NCBI GenBank assembly: GCA_029865515.1
Contig: JAOUGQ010000006.1
Location: forward strand, 1 to 26,998
Direction: 5' to 3'
DNA length: 26,998 nt
Source of the DNA: Nitrospirota bacterium
GTDB lineage: Bacteria; Nitrospirota; Nitrospiria; Nitrospirales; UBA8639
Under the pieces are notes generated by a model. That model was not told the origin of the DNA. It saw nothing but the letters and a program-made list of their open reading frames with translations, and made no database searches. Made by a program: the position numbers and the translations under genes. Position 1 is the first letter of the stretch. Every line of letters begins with the position of its first letter. Below, piece after piece: positions 16,220 through 23,960 of the stretch.

Positions 16220-16954
16220 ATGGCCACCATCAAACTAACGATAGAATATGACGGAACGGCTTACGCTGGTTGGCAATGGCAACCAAATCAGCCGACCGTC
16301 CAAGCGGCCCTTGAAACAGCGCTCACACGCATCACCCAACAAAAAATTTCTGTGTTAGCCGCCGGGCGCACGGACGCCGGAGTCCATGCCCGTGGTCAAG
16401 TTGCCAGCTTCAAATCTGACAAACCCATTCCGGTCAACAAATGGGCTCTTGCTCTCAATAGCTATCTGCCTTCCGATATTTCCGTATTGTCGAGTGAACG
16501 GGTTCCTGAATCGTTTCATGCTCGTTACAGCGCCAAAGAGAAAGTGTATGAGTATCGAATCTCCAGGCATTCCTCCCGTCCCGCCCTGGATCGAAACCGT
16601 GTCTGGCATTTGCCTTACGACCTGGACAACCAGGCAATCCGGCAAGCCATGTCCTGTCTGGTGGGTCTTCATGATTTCACCTCTTTCCAAGGCCCGCGCG
16701 CCAGTTCCTCGGATCCCATTTGTGTCATCTCCCAAATTTCCCTCAGTTCGGACCTCATGACCTTGATTATCCGGATTCAGGCAAATCGCTTCCTCAAGCA
16801 AATGGTGCGGGCAATTGTTGGCACGCTGGCCGAAGTTGGCCGACACAAAAGACCCCCGGACTCCATGCGAGACATCCTTCAGGCCAAAGACCGGCGTGCC
16901 GCCGGAGAGACCGCCCCTCCTCAAGGCCTCTACCTCGTTCAAGTGCTGTACTAA
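16220..16954 (+). CDS. truA: tRNA pseudouridine(38-40) synthase TruA
   Basis: TruA converts uridines 38-40 in the tRNA anticodon stem-loop to pseudouridine. The 244-aa length fits the family. The catalytic Asp52 lies in AAGRTDAGVHARGQVASF, preceded by the N-terminal IEYDGTAYAGWQWQ motif. ARYSAKEKVYEYRI and FLKQMVRAIVGTLAEVG are also family hallmarks. The start at 16220 opens directly with the conserved MATIKLTIEYDGT; the SD is weak. The gene stands alone, 140 bp after the amidase gene and 342 bp before gdhA. Confidence 0.97.
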   Translation: MATIKLTIEYDGTAYAGWQWQPNQPTVQAALETALTRITQQKISVLAAGRTDAGVHARGQVASFKSDKPIPVNKWALALNSYLPSDISVLSSERVPESFHARYSAKEKVYEYRISRHSSRPALDRNRVWHLPYDLDNQAIRQAMSCLVGLHDFTSFQGPRASSSDPICVISQISLSSDLMTLIIRIQANRFLKQMVRAIVGTLAEVGRHKRPPDSMRDILQAKDRRAAGETAPPQGLYLVQVLY

Positions 16955-17182
16955 ACCCTTATCAGAATATTGAAAAAGTATTTCCTAAGTCATTTCAAAA
17001 GTCTCTTCCTGCTTTGCTCTTCCTTTTCTTAGAGGCCTCCTAACAAACAGAGCACGGAAGCTATCCCCGTCGCTTGGTACGGCCATACTGGATGATTCTA
17101 TTGAGCATGCTGTTAGCCTTTCAGAGGATGGTGTGGCAAACCATGCACCTTATGGTCCTATGGAAGGAAAGGGTTTTTTGCG

Positions 17183-17208
17183 ATTGCCAAGCCTCTGATG
17201 TTGGCAAT
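17183..17208. promoter_or_regulatory. Inverted repeat ATTGCCAA-N10-TTGGCAAT, candidate operator
   Basis: Two perfect 8-bp arms are separated by 10 bp and lie 42 bp upstream of the -10 element of gdhA. The geometry fits a dimeric activator or repressor site. A hairpin in a longer transcript is the alternative. Confidence 0.5.
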
Positions 17209-17247
17209 AATCCTTTTCGACAAAGTAAATATTTCAGACGGGATTCT

Positions 17248-17256
17248 TGTTATACT
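17248..17256 (+). promoter_or_regulatory. Extended -10 promoter (TGTTATACT) of gdhA
   Basis: TATACT is preceded by TGn, an extended -10. No good -35 stands at 17 bp, which fits an extended -10 or activator-dependent promoter. Transcription would start near 17263, about 34 nt before the gdhA ATG. Confidence 0.5.
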
Positions 17257-17296
17257 AAAAAAAGTTTTGAATTTTGTTTTAACTGGATGACCTACC

Positions 17297-18571
17297 ATGT
17301 CCTCTGACTTTCCTCCGGAATTGAACCATCCAACCTTTCGCTTGGCTGTGGACCAATTTGATCAGGCTGCACACCATATGAGTTTGGATCCTGGCCTTCT
17401 CGAACGGTTAAAAGCCCCCCAACGCTCCCTCTGTGTCAGTGTTCCTGTGCGAATGGACAATGGGCAGGTTCAAGTCTTTCGTGGCTATCGGGTTCATCAT
17501 GATCTGGCCCGAGGCCCCACAAAAGGCGGCATACGCTACCATCCAGACGTCAGCCTCGGGGAGGTCGCAGCCTTGGCGATGTGGATGACCTGGAAAACAG
17601 CTTTAGCGGGGTTACCATTTGGTGGAGCCAAAGGGGGTGTTGCCGTCAATCCCTCAGTTCTTTCACCGGCTGAGCTGGAACGGCTAACCCGACGCTACAT
17701 CGCAGAAATCTTCCCTTTATTGGGTCCGGACAAGGATATTCCCGCCCCTGATATCGGGACCAATCAGCAAGTTATGGCGTGGGTAATGGATACCTACAGT
17801 CAGCAGGTTGGATTCTCCGTCCGTGGAGTGGTCACGGGAAAACCCATTTCGATTGGAGGAAGCCTGGGAAGAGAAGAAGCGACAGGCCGTGGTGTCGTGG
17901 ATGTCAGCCTGGAGGTTTTACGTCATTTTCGTCTGCCTATTGCGGACACGACTGTGGTCATTCAAGGCTTTGGGAACGTCGGGTCCCATACCGCGCGAAT
18001 TCTTCATCAGGAAGGTGCGAAAATACTGGCGATCAGTGATCAACTAGGCGGGCTTTACAACCCTAAGGGCCTGGATATCCCGGGGATTCTCTCTCAGTTG
18101 GCCGCCGAAAGGGTGGCCATTCCTTCTCTCACAAAGTTTGGTGAGCCGATTTTCAACGAAGATTTGCTTGTCTTACCCTGCCAGGTGCTCATTCCGGCTG
18201 CAGTGGCTGAACAAATCACTGTTAAAAACGCTTCCCGCCTTCAATGCCAATACGTGATCGAAGCCGCCAACGGTCCAACATCTCTGGAGGCCGATGCCAT
18301 TTTGAAGGAACGAGGTATTTTTGTGGTTCCGGATATTCTCGCCAATTCCGGTGGAGTCATTGTTTCCTATTTCGAATGGGTCCAGGACGCCCAGCGTTTT
18401 TCGTGGCAGGAATCAGACATTCACACTCGACTCAGAAAAATAATCACAGCGGCTTTCCACCGCATCCTCAATCATACTGAAAAGAAAAAACTAACCATGA
18501 GAACAGCAGCTTTAATCGCCGGCATTGAGGAGGTGGCTCAAGCCCACCAATGTCGGGGATTATATCCCTAG
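17297..18571 (+). CDS. gdhA: Glutamate dehydrogenase (Glu/Leu/Phe/Val family)
   Basis: This enzyme interconverts glutamate and 2-oxoglutarate plus ammonia with NAD(P). The 424-aa length is that of the hexameric NAD-type GDH subfamily. Substrate and catalytic residues are seen: Lys76 in GPTKGGIRYHP, Lys100 in MTWKTAL, Lys112 in PFGGAKGGV and Asp152 in PAPDIGTN. The Rossmann dinucleotide motif is VIQGFGNVGSHTA at about 221-233. The ANGPTS and ILANSGGVIVSYFEWVQ stretches support glutamate rather than leucine or phenylalanine dehydrogenase, but coenzyme preference is not safe from sequence alone. It is a single gene with its own promoter region and is convergent with fbaB (75-bp gap). Confidence 0.94.
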   Translation: MSSDFPPELNHPTFRLAVDQFDQAAHHMSLDPGLLERLKAPQRSLCVSVPVRMDNGQVQVFRGYRVHHDLARGPTKGGIRYHPDVSLGEVAALAMWMTWKTALAGLPFGGAKGGVAVNPSVLSPAELERLTRRYIAEIFPLLGPDKDIPAPDIGTNQQVMAWVMDTYSQQVGFSVRGVVTGKPISIGGSLGREEATGRGVVDVSLEVLRHFRLPIADTTVVIQGFGNVGSHTARILHQEGAKILAISDQLGGLYNPKGLDIPGILSQLAAERVAIPSLTKFGEPIFNEDLLVLPCQVLIPAAVAEQITVKNASRLQCQYVIEAANGPTSLEADAILKERGIFVVPDILANSGGVIVSYFEWVQDAQRFSWQESDIHTRLRKIITAAFHRILNHTEKKKLTMRTAALIAGIEEVAQAHQCRGLYP

Positions 18572-18646
18572 TCCACCCGTCCTCATCGCCCTCGAACCCT
18601 TTTCTGAAAGCCCAATAGGCCTCCGGCCCCCTGACTTTGGAAATCC

Positions 18647-19588
18647 TTATGAAAGTTCTCCAGAATAGATTTTCATGACCGTTGCCAGAAATTCAAGAGC
18701 CTGCGGTCTCTGTCGTTGAAAAGAATTTCTCCCGATAATGGATCCAAACCCTCCGCCGTCTCGTATTCCTCTGGCTTCATCGAAAATTTTCTGATCTTCC
18801 CCTTTGGCCCCACCAGAAAAAATAACAATACGTCGTCCGTGAAAGGCACTCTGCACAACATGGCGGATACGATCGACCAGGGTGCTAACGGGAATCTTTT
18901 CGGCTTCATACACTTTTTGGGCAGCCGCCTGTTCCACATGACTCGAGGGAACCTTGACCTTGATGATGTGGGCCCCTAATTGGGCGGCAATTTGTGCGGC
19001 ATAGGCAACCACATCTATTCCCGTCTCCCCTTCTTTACTTAATCCGGCACCCCGCGGATACGACCACACAACAACAGCCAACCCATGCGACTTGGCTTCC
19101 TGAGCAATTTCCCGCAAATGTTGATACATCTCCTGGCTATGGGCAGACCCTGGATAAATCGTATAACCAACGGCACAGCACCCTAATCGCAAGGCGTCGT
19201 GGACACTCCCGGTAATAGCCGAATTGGGATCTTTGCTGTCAAATAGTGAATCGTTATTGTTCAATTTCAGAATAAGGGGGATTTGACCGGCAAATTCTGC
19301 CGCCCCTGCCTCTAGAAATCCCAGGGGAGCCGCATACGCATTACATCCGGCATCAATTCCCAATTGGAAATGGTAGTGTGGATCATATCCGGAAGGATTG
19401 ACGGCAAAACTTCTGGCAGGCCCATGCTCAAAGCCTTGATCCACCGGAAGAATAACCAGGCGACCCGTCCCGGCTAACCGCCCACTCATCAACAAGCGAG
19501 CAATATTTCCGAGAACTCCTGGGGAATTTCCATCATAATTTCGTAAGATTTCTTTGACTCGTGGTGTGATAACGTTAACTCCACTCAC
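18647..19588 (-). CDS. fbaB: Class I fructose-bisphosphate aldolase, DhnA/FbaB type
   Basis: This aldolase interconverts fructose-1,6-bisphosphate with dihydroxyacetone phosphate and glyceraldehyde-3-phosphate through a Schiff base. The 313-aa protein belongs to the DhnA (archaeal-type class I) family, as shown by LVILPVDQGFEHGPARSF, VVVWSYPRGAGLSKEGE and the Lys210 region AHIIKVKVPSS, the expected Schiff-base lysine. IFSGGAKGEDQ and GSIIGRNSFQR form the phosphate-binding end. The start is GTG at 19588 with a GGGAGG SD about 8 nt upstream. It follows cysE by 106 bp and may have a separate promoter. With fbp in the same cluster it fits gluconeogenesis and supply of hexose phosphate. Confidence 0.95.
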   Translation of the reverse strand: MSGVNVITPRVKEILRNYDGNSPGVLGNIARLLMSGRLAGTGRLVILPVDQGFEHGPARSFAVNPSGYDPHYHFQLGIDAGCNAYAAPLGFLEAGAAEFAGQIPLILKLNNNDSLFDSKDPNSAITGSVHDALRLGCCAVGYTIYPGSAHSQEMYQHLREIAQEAKSHGLAVVVWSYPRGAGLSKEGETGIDVVAYAAQIAAQLGAHIIKVKVPSSHVEQAAAQKVYEAEKIPVSTLVDRIRHVVQSAFHGRRIVIFSGGAKGEDQKIFDEARGIRDGGGFGSIIGRNSFQRQRPQALEFLATVMKIYSGELS

Positions 19589-19694
19589 AAATTTTCCCTC
19601 CCTTATTTAACTAAATATTCTGGCCTCAAACCCCTGATCGGTAGTGTAAAAGACCTCAGGGCCTAAAACAACATGAAGAATTTTCTCACATCCA

Positions 19695-20345
19695 TTAGGG
19701 TCGCTTTTCAGATTGTTCGACCTGTTTTCTGAGGGCGATGAGTTCTTGCTCCATCGCTTCAAACCGTTCAGCAATCGGATCGGGAATATTCGCATGATCC
19801 ATGGTCGCTTCAGGCACCCGGTCACCAATGGTTTTTATAATCCGGCCAGGTATCCCAATGACCGTTGAATTCGAAGGCACCGACCGAAGAACCACGGAAT
19901 TAGCTCCAACTTTGACAAAATCACCGATCGTAATATTCCCCAGCACTTTGGCTCCTGCTCCGACGACGACATGATTGCCCAATGTCGGATGGCGTTTACC
20001 ACGTTCTTTTCCGGTTCCACCAAGGGTCACACCTTGAAAAAGGGTCACAAAGTCGCCAATGACCGCCGTCTCGCCTATCACCACCCCCATCCCATGATCG
20101 ATAAAGAATCCTCGTCCGATTTGTGCCCCGGGATGAATTTCTATACCGGTTACCCACCGGGCGAATTGCGAAATCAACCGCGGAATAATCGGAATGTTTT
20201 TTGTCCACAACCAATGCGCGAGCCGATGAGCTAATAAGACATGAAAACCTGAGTAGGTCAGCAGCACTTCCCAGCGACTGGTTGCCGCCGGATCTCGCTC
20301 GAAGACGGCATGTAGATCTTCAGCAATTCGTTTAACCAACCGCAT
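19695..20345 (-). CDS. cysE: Serine O-acetyltransferase
   Basis: CysE makes O-acetylserine from serine and acetyl-CoA, the first step of cysteine synthesis. The 216-aa protein is of the short (EpsC-like) type. An N-terminal helical part (1-65) precedes a left-handed beta-helix with GIEIHPGAQIGRGFFIDHG, GVVIGETAVIGD and the LFQGVTLGGTGKERGKRHPT active-site loop. The catalytic His lies in IDHGMG and in KRHPT. A C-terminal coiled-coil-like helix (about 185-216) ends the protein. The gene lies 47 bp after ispF on the same strand. Confidence 0.95.
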   Translation of the reverse strand: MRLVKRIAEDLHAVFERDPAATSRWEVLLTYSGFHVLLAHRLAHWLWTKNIPIIPRLISQFARWVTGIEIHPGAQIGRGFFIDHGMGVVIGETAVIGDFVTLFQGVTLGGTGKERGKRHPTLGNHVVVGAGAKVLGNITIGDFVKVGANSVVLRSVPSNSTVIGIPGRIIKTIGDRVPEATMDHANIPDPIAERFEAMEQELIALRKQVEQSEKRP

Positions 20346-20392
20346 GAGCCCACCATACCAGGATATCCGGATAGAGAGAATAGGGCATCATT

Positions 20393-20875
20393 TCATAAAG
20401 GCTCGATGCATTCAATAAGACAAATGGCCATAGTCGCAATGCCTTCCGCTCGACCAATCATCCCAATTCCTTCCCCACTTTTGACTTTGACATTCACCTG
20501 GGATGGCGCTACCTGCAGGACTCGTGCAAGACTTTCCTGCATGACTTTCATATAAGGAGCCAATTTGGGAACCTGGGCCAGAATGATGGTATCCAGATTC
20601 ACCAAGCGGTATCCTTTCTCTGTAAGTGTCCGAGTGACACTCTGTAACATCACCAAACTCGAGAGGTTTTTGTATTCTGGATTGTTGCTCGGATAGCGTG
20701 TCCCCAGATCACCTTCTCCCAAGGCACCCAGAATAGCATCGCAGACTGCATGAGTCAGAGCATCGGCATCAGAATGGCCATCCAACCCCTGGGAATGGGG
20801 AATAGTAATGCCACCTAAAATCAGGGGACGGCCCTCCCGTAAAGGGTGGATGTCATATCCTTGACCAACTCTCAT
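20393..20875 (-). CDS. ispF: 2-C-methyl-D-erythritol 2,4-cyclodiphosphate synthase
   Basis: IspF closes the cyclic diphosphate ring in the MEP isoprenoid pathway. The 160-aa length is standard. The zinc ligands Asp8 and His10 (GYDIHPL) and the loop HSQGLDGHSDADALTHAVCDA are present. The usual KATTTE-LGF loop near the C-terminus reads VNVKVKSGEGIGMIGRAEGIA, a moderate variation also seen in some other lineages. It lies 58 bp after ispD, as in many bacteria. No clear SD precedes ATG 20875. Confidence 0.96.
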   Translation of the reverse strand: MRVGQGYDIHPLREGRPLILGGITIPHSQGLDGHSDADALTHAVCDAILGALGEGDLGTRYPSNNPEYKNLSSLVMLQSVTRTLTEKGYRLVNLDTIILAQVPKLAPYMKVMQESLARVLQVAPSQVNVKVKSGEGIGMIGRAEGIATMAICLIECIEPL

Positions 20876-20933
20876 ATCGAATCTGAAAGTGTCGTTGAAA
20901 GAAGAAACGCCTGATTACTACTGTTCTGAGATT

Positions 20934-21638
20934 TCACAATCGACTTTCCATGGTTTTCAAAATCGCTTCTCCGAATACCAGATCATCCGGTTTCGTCACC
21001 TTAATATTAAAACAACTCCCCTCTACAACGGAAACGGGATACCCCATCCGTTCAATGAGGGCCGCATCATCAGTAACATCCCATTGATGTTGCTGGGCCT
21101 TTTGGTGTGCCTCAACCAGCCAATCATATCGAAACACCTGAGGAGTCTGAATCTGCCACAGTTCTTCTCTTTTGAGCGTTTCTTGAATGATCCCGCAAAG
21201 ATCCACACGCTTCACCGTATCATGGATCGGCATCGCAACCACGGCCGCCCCTGTTTGCCCTGCACAGTGGATAACATTCCAGACAACCTTTTGATCAATA
21301 AATGGACGGACCCCGTCATGAACCAAGACTCCGTCAGGTGGGTTAGAAATTGCAGCAAGCCCATTCCGGACAGAATCCTGCCGCCGCTTTCCCCCCGCCA
21401 CCACTTGCGTGACTTTCTCGAGACCAAAGGGTTTCACAATTTCACGCCAGCAATACTCCAGGTCAGATTCTGGAACGGAGAGAATGATGTCGCAAATACT
21501 CTCGAGATGTTGAAAGACCCGGAGTGAATACACTAAAAGAGGCAGGCCCCCAAGAGACAGATATTGCTTGGGAGTATTTCCTCCCATGCGGGTTCCCAGT
21601 CCCGCGGCGGGAACAACCGCCACAACAGAATTAAACAC
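20934..21638 (-). CDS. ispD: 2-C-methyl-D-erythritol 4-phosphate cytidylyltransferase
   Basis: IspD couples CTP with methylerythritol phosphate in the MEP pathway. The 234-aa protein opens with the nucleotidyltransferase loop VVPAAGLGTRMGGNTPKQYLSLGG. It also has GGKRRQDSVRNGL, VLVHDGVRPFI, TVKRV, QTPQVFRYD and VTDDAALIE, all family hallmarks. The start is GTG at 21638 and overlaps the yacL stop by 8 bp (GTGTTTAA), so translational coupling is likely. Confidence 0.96.
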   Translation of the reverse strand: MFNSVVAVVPAAGLGTRMGGNTPKQYLSLGGLPLLVYSLRVFQHLESICDIILSVPESDLEYCWREIVKPFGLEKVTQVVAGGKRRQDSVRNGLAAISNPPDGVLVHDGVRPFIDQKVVWNVIHCAGQTGAAVVAMPIHDTVKRVDLCGIIQETLKREELWQIQTPQVFRYDWLVEAHQKAQQHQWDVTDDAALIERMGYPVSVVEGSCFNIKVTKPDDLVFGEAILKTMESRL

Positions 21639-22656
21639 GCGAGAAACTTAACTCCTCGTGTTCGGTTTCCTCTTTCAGGCGGGTAAAGATCATTCGTCCA
21701 GCACTCGTTTGCAGAACGCTGGTGACAATCACATCTGCATTTTTTCCGATCCATCGTTTGGCATGGTCCACGACCACCATGGTGCCATCATCTAAATAAG
21801 CCACACCCTGACCTGCCTCTTTCCCCTCTTTCAAGACAAAGACACGAATCGTTTCCCCTGGAAGGACAACCGGTTTAAGCGCATTACACAGATCATTAAT
21901 ATTAAGCACCTTGACGCCCTGGATCCCTGCCACTTTATTGAGATTGAAATCGTTCGTCAGCACCTTCGCATCCATCTGTTTAGCCAACTCAATGAGCTTC
22001 GTATCCACTTCCTTGACATGAGGAAAATCGTCTTCTACCAGTTCCACCTTGATGTTGTTCATTTTTTGGAGGACATTCAAAATATCCAACCCTCGTCTTC
22101 CACGAGCCCGTTTTAATCCGTCAGACGAATCGGATATATGTTGTAACTCTTGAAGAATAAAATGCGGAACCACAAGCGTCCCCTCAATAAAACCTGTTTC
22201 GCACAAATCCGCAATACGACCATCGATGATAACGCTGGTATCAAGCAGTTTCTTGGTACTGACAGATTCCGTATTCCCAGTAGCAAGAGCTGTTGGGGAC
22301 CACCCTTCCGTGGCGAACCGTATCCCCATGGTCAATCCCCAATAAGGCACCCCCAAGAAAGTCATCAGGCTCGCCAAAATGGAAAAAATCGAATGAGGGG
22401 AGCGCGCCACCGGCCCTGTGACCAAGGCAATCAGGCCCGCCACAAGCAGCCCAGCGACCAATCCCCCTCCTCCACACAAGACTAACGGCAAAGGCGCAAC
22501 CTTCAACCGTTGTTCAGCAGCCAGAATCATCATCCCCACTCCGGCCCCGATTCCCACGCCCATCAAGAGCATGGCGGTTTGCCCGTCAGAAGCGCCCCAT
22601 CCCAATGCCATGCCTAAAACCATCGCAACGACGAGAAACATCATTCGCAAAACCAT
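21631..22656 (-). CDS. yacL: YacL-type membrane-anchored PIN-TRAM protein
   Basis: The 341-aa protein has about four N-terminal membrane helices (1-115). A PIN-like nuclease domain follows (about 135-260, LLDTSVIIDGRIADL, with further acidic residues in EVDTKLIELAK and VLTNDFNLNK). The C-terminal TRAM RNA-binding domain covers about 275-335 (PGETIRVFVLKEGKEAGQGVAYLDDG). In Firmicutes and other phyla yacL stands next to ispD-ispF, as here. The exact substrate is not established; an RNase or RNA-binding role at the membrane is inferred from the domains. GGAG lies 9 nt before ATG 22656. The gap to fbp is 17 bp. Confidence 0.93.
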   Translation of the reverse strand: MVLRMMFLVVAMVLGMALGWGASDGQTAMLLMGVGIGAGVGMMILAAEQRLKVAPLPLVLCGGGGLVAGLLVAGLIALVTGPVARSPHSIFSILASLMTFLGVPYWGLTMGIRFATEGWSPTALATGNTESVSTKKLLDTSVIIDGRIADLCETGFIEGTLVVPHFILQELQHISDSSDGLKRARGRRGLDILNVLQKMNNIKVELVEDDFPHVKEVDTKLIELAKQMDAKVLTNDFNLNKVAGIQGVKVLNINDLCNALKPVVLPGETIRVFVLKEGKEAGQGVAYLDDGTMVVVDHAKRWIGKNADVIVTSVLQTSAGRMIFTRLKEETEHEELSFSRV

Positions 22657-22673
22657 AAGAGATTCTCCTTCCC

Positions 22674-23696
22674 TTAGGTCATTGATTCAGACTGAAGGAA
22701 CTCTTCAGCCTTGCGTACATCGTCCTGACTTCCAATGTACAAGGGAACTCGCTGGTGAAGGGCTTGCGGGGTAACTTGATTCACAGGCGCTACCCCCGTA
22801 CTCCCCAGTCCACCGGCTTGTTCGACCAGAAAGCTTAATGGGGCGGCTTCATACATGAGCCGTAATTTCCCGTCCGGTTTCTTCTGTTCTCCGGGATACA
22901 TATATAAGCCACCCTTGCACAACACTCGATGCACATCGGCTACGAAACACCCGGAATACCGACTGGAGTATGGCCTCCCTGTCTGGCTATCAAGCTCTTG
23001 AAGATGGTGAAGAAATTTCTTCGTGCCGGAAGACCACTTTTGGTGATTGCCTTCATTCACACTATAAATCTTCCCACGCTTTGGGATGTGAAGATTATTC
23101 GCTGACAGAAAAAACTCTCCAGCCTCCTGATCCAGCGTAAATTGCTGGACCCCATGGCCACAGGTGTAGACCAAAAGCACGCTGGCCCCATACAAGAAAT
23201 ATCCTGCCGCAACTTGTTCGCACCCTTTTTTTCGCAAGACTTCTTCAGAAACCGGAAACCCCTCACCGGGAAGTCGATGAATAGAAAAGATCGACCCTAA
23301 TGGTGCATTAACATCAATGTTCGACGAGCCATCCAATGGATCCAAAAAGACGGCATACTTTCCTTTCCCATTGGCCTCTTTGATGAGATAGGGCTTTTCC
23401 ATTTCCTCTGAAACCAGCGTGCTCACAAGTTCCTGATGTTCAAAGACTTCCAGAAAAATCTGGTTGGCCCGTTCATCCAACTTTTGCACCTCTTCCCCTT
23501 GCACATTGGTCAACCCTGTGGAACCCAGCAACTGACCCAACCCGGCTTTCCTGAGATCCCGAGCAATCAGCTTCCCGCCCAGGGCAATTTGAAGCATGAT
23601 GCGGGAAAATTCTCCTGTGGCTCCAGGAATGGACCCTTGTTCGCGAAATGTGTGAGTAGGGAGGGAAAGGCGCGGAGTCATCCGTAGGTGATCCAT
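22674..23696 (-). CDS. fbp: Fructose-1,6-bisphosphatase class I
   Basis: This enzyme removes the 1-phosphate of fructose-1,6-bisphosphate, the irreversible step of gluconeogenesis. The 340-aa protein carries VSEEMEKP and the metal-binding signature VFLDPLDGSSNIDVNAPLGSIFSI, followed by QVAAGYFLYGASVLLVYTCG and YSSRYSGCFVADVHRVLCKGG. The C-terminal EAAPLSFLVEQAGG is also typical. ATG 23696 is used; a second ATG at 23681 is equally possible as neither has a good SD. A sigma70-like promoter lies just upstream. It is the first gene of the fbp-yacL-ispD-ispF-cysE(-fbaB) run. Confidence 0.96.
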   Translation of the reverse strand: MDHLRMTPRLSLPTHTFREQGSIPGATGEFSRIMLQIALGGKLIARDLRKAGLGQLLGSTGLTNVQGEEVQKLDERANQIFLEVFEHQELVSTLVSEEMEKPYLIKEANGKGKYAVFLDPLDGSSNIDVNAPLGSIFSIHRLPGEGFPVSEEVLRKKGCEQVAAGYFLYGASVLLVYTCGHGVQQFTLDQEAGEFFLSANNLHIPKRGKIYSVNEGNHQKWSSGTKKFLHHLQELDSQTGRPYSSRYSGCFVADVHRVLCKGGLYMYPGEQKKPDGKLRLMYEAAPLSFLVEQAGGLGSTGVAPVNQVTPQALHQRVPLYIGSQDDVRKAEEFLQSESMT

Positions 23697-23717
23697 AAGG
23701 GGTCGTAGTGGATTCTC

Positions 23718-23746
23718 ATTATATGCTTTTCCGCATAAAGGAGCAA
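23718..23746 (-). promoter_or_regulatory. Sigma70-like promoter before fbp
   Basis: On the minus strand, TTGCTC (23741-23746) and a perfect TATAAT (23718-23723) are separated by 17 bp. Transcription would start near 23711, leaving a very short leader before fbp. The -10 is perfect; the -35 matches at three positions. Confidence 0.55.
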
Positions 23747-23960
23747 CGCACGTTCCCCAGAAATTGGGCTATTGGATTGTGCATATTCTAAACGCAAGAA
23801 TGTCAACTGCCTTGGTTGATACAGGAGGTTTTCATGTGACAGTCATCTCATGATCATTGGCTTGGGTTGTGATGCCTTTGCAAAGGACCGTCAGGTAAAA
23901 GCTCTGAAAGCGAACGGACAGAAAAAAGGAATGAAAAAGGAATGGATGGTCAGCTAAGAT

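Larger units (their letters stand above)
16955..17296. other. 342-bp intergenic region, truA to gdhA
   Basis: I see no convincing gene here. An open frame at 17074-17307 has no SD and no family-like sequence. The stretch ends in an extended -10 promoter and an inverted repeat, described separately. The truA-proximal half shows nothing clear apart from a GAGGCCTC palindrome near 17032-17039. Confidence 0.6.

Noticed and set aside
16355..16942. 195-codon minus-strand open frame inside truA
   Set aside because: Antisense shadow of truA; the composition mirrors its codon pattern and no family is recognised.
17074..17307. 77-codon open frame before gdhA
   Set aside because: No SD, Cys/Trp-rich random-looking sequence, and it covers the gdhA promoter and start.
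20889..21527. 212-codon plus-strand open frame over ispD
   Set aside because: It is antisense to all the conserved ispD motifs and has no independent support.
23800..23835. TTGACA-like -35 on the minus strand near 23811 as the fbp promoter
   Set aside because: No -10 hexamer fits at 16-18 bp; the TATAAT at 23718-23723 with TTGCTC is a better promoter.
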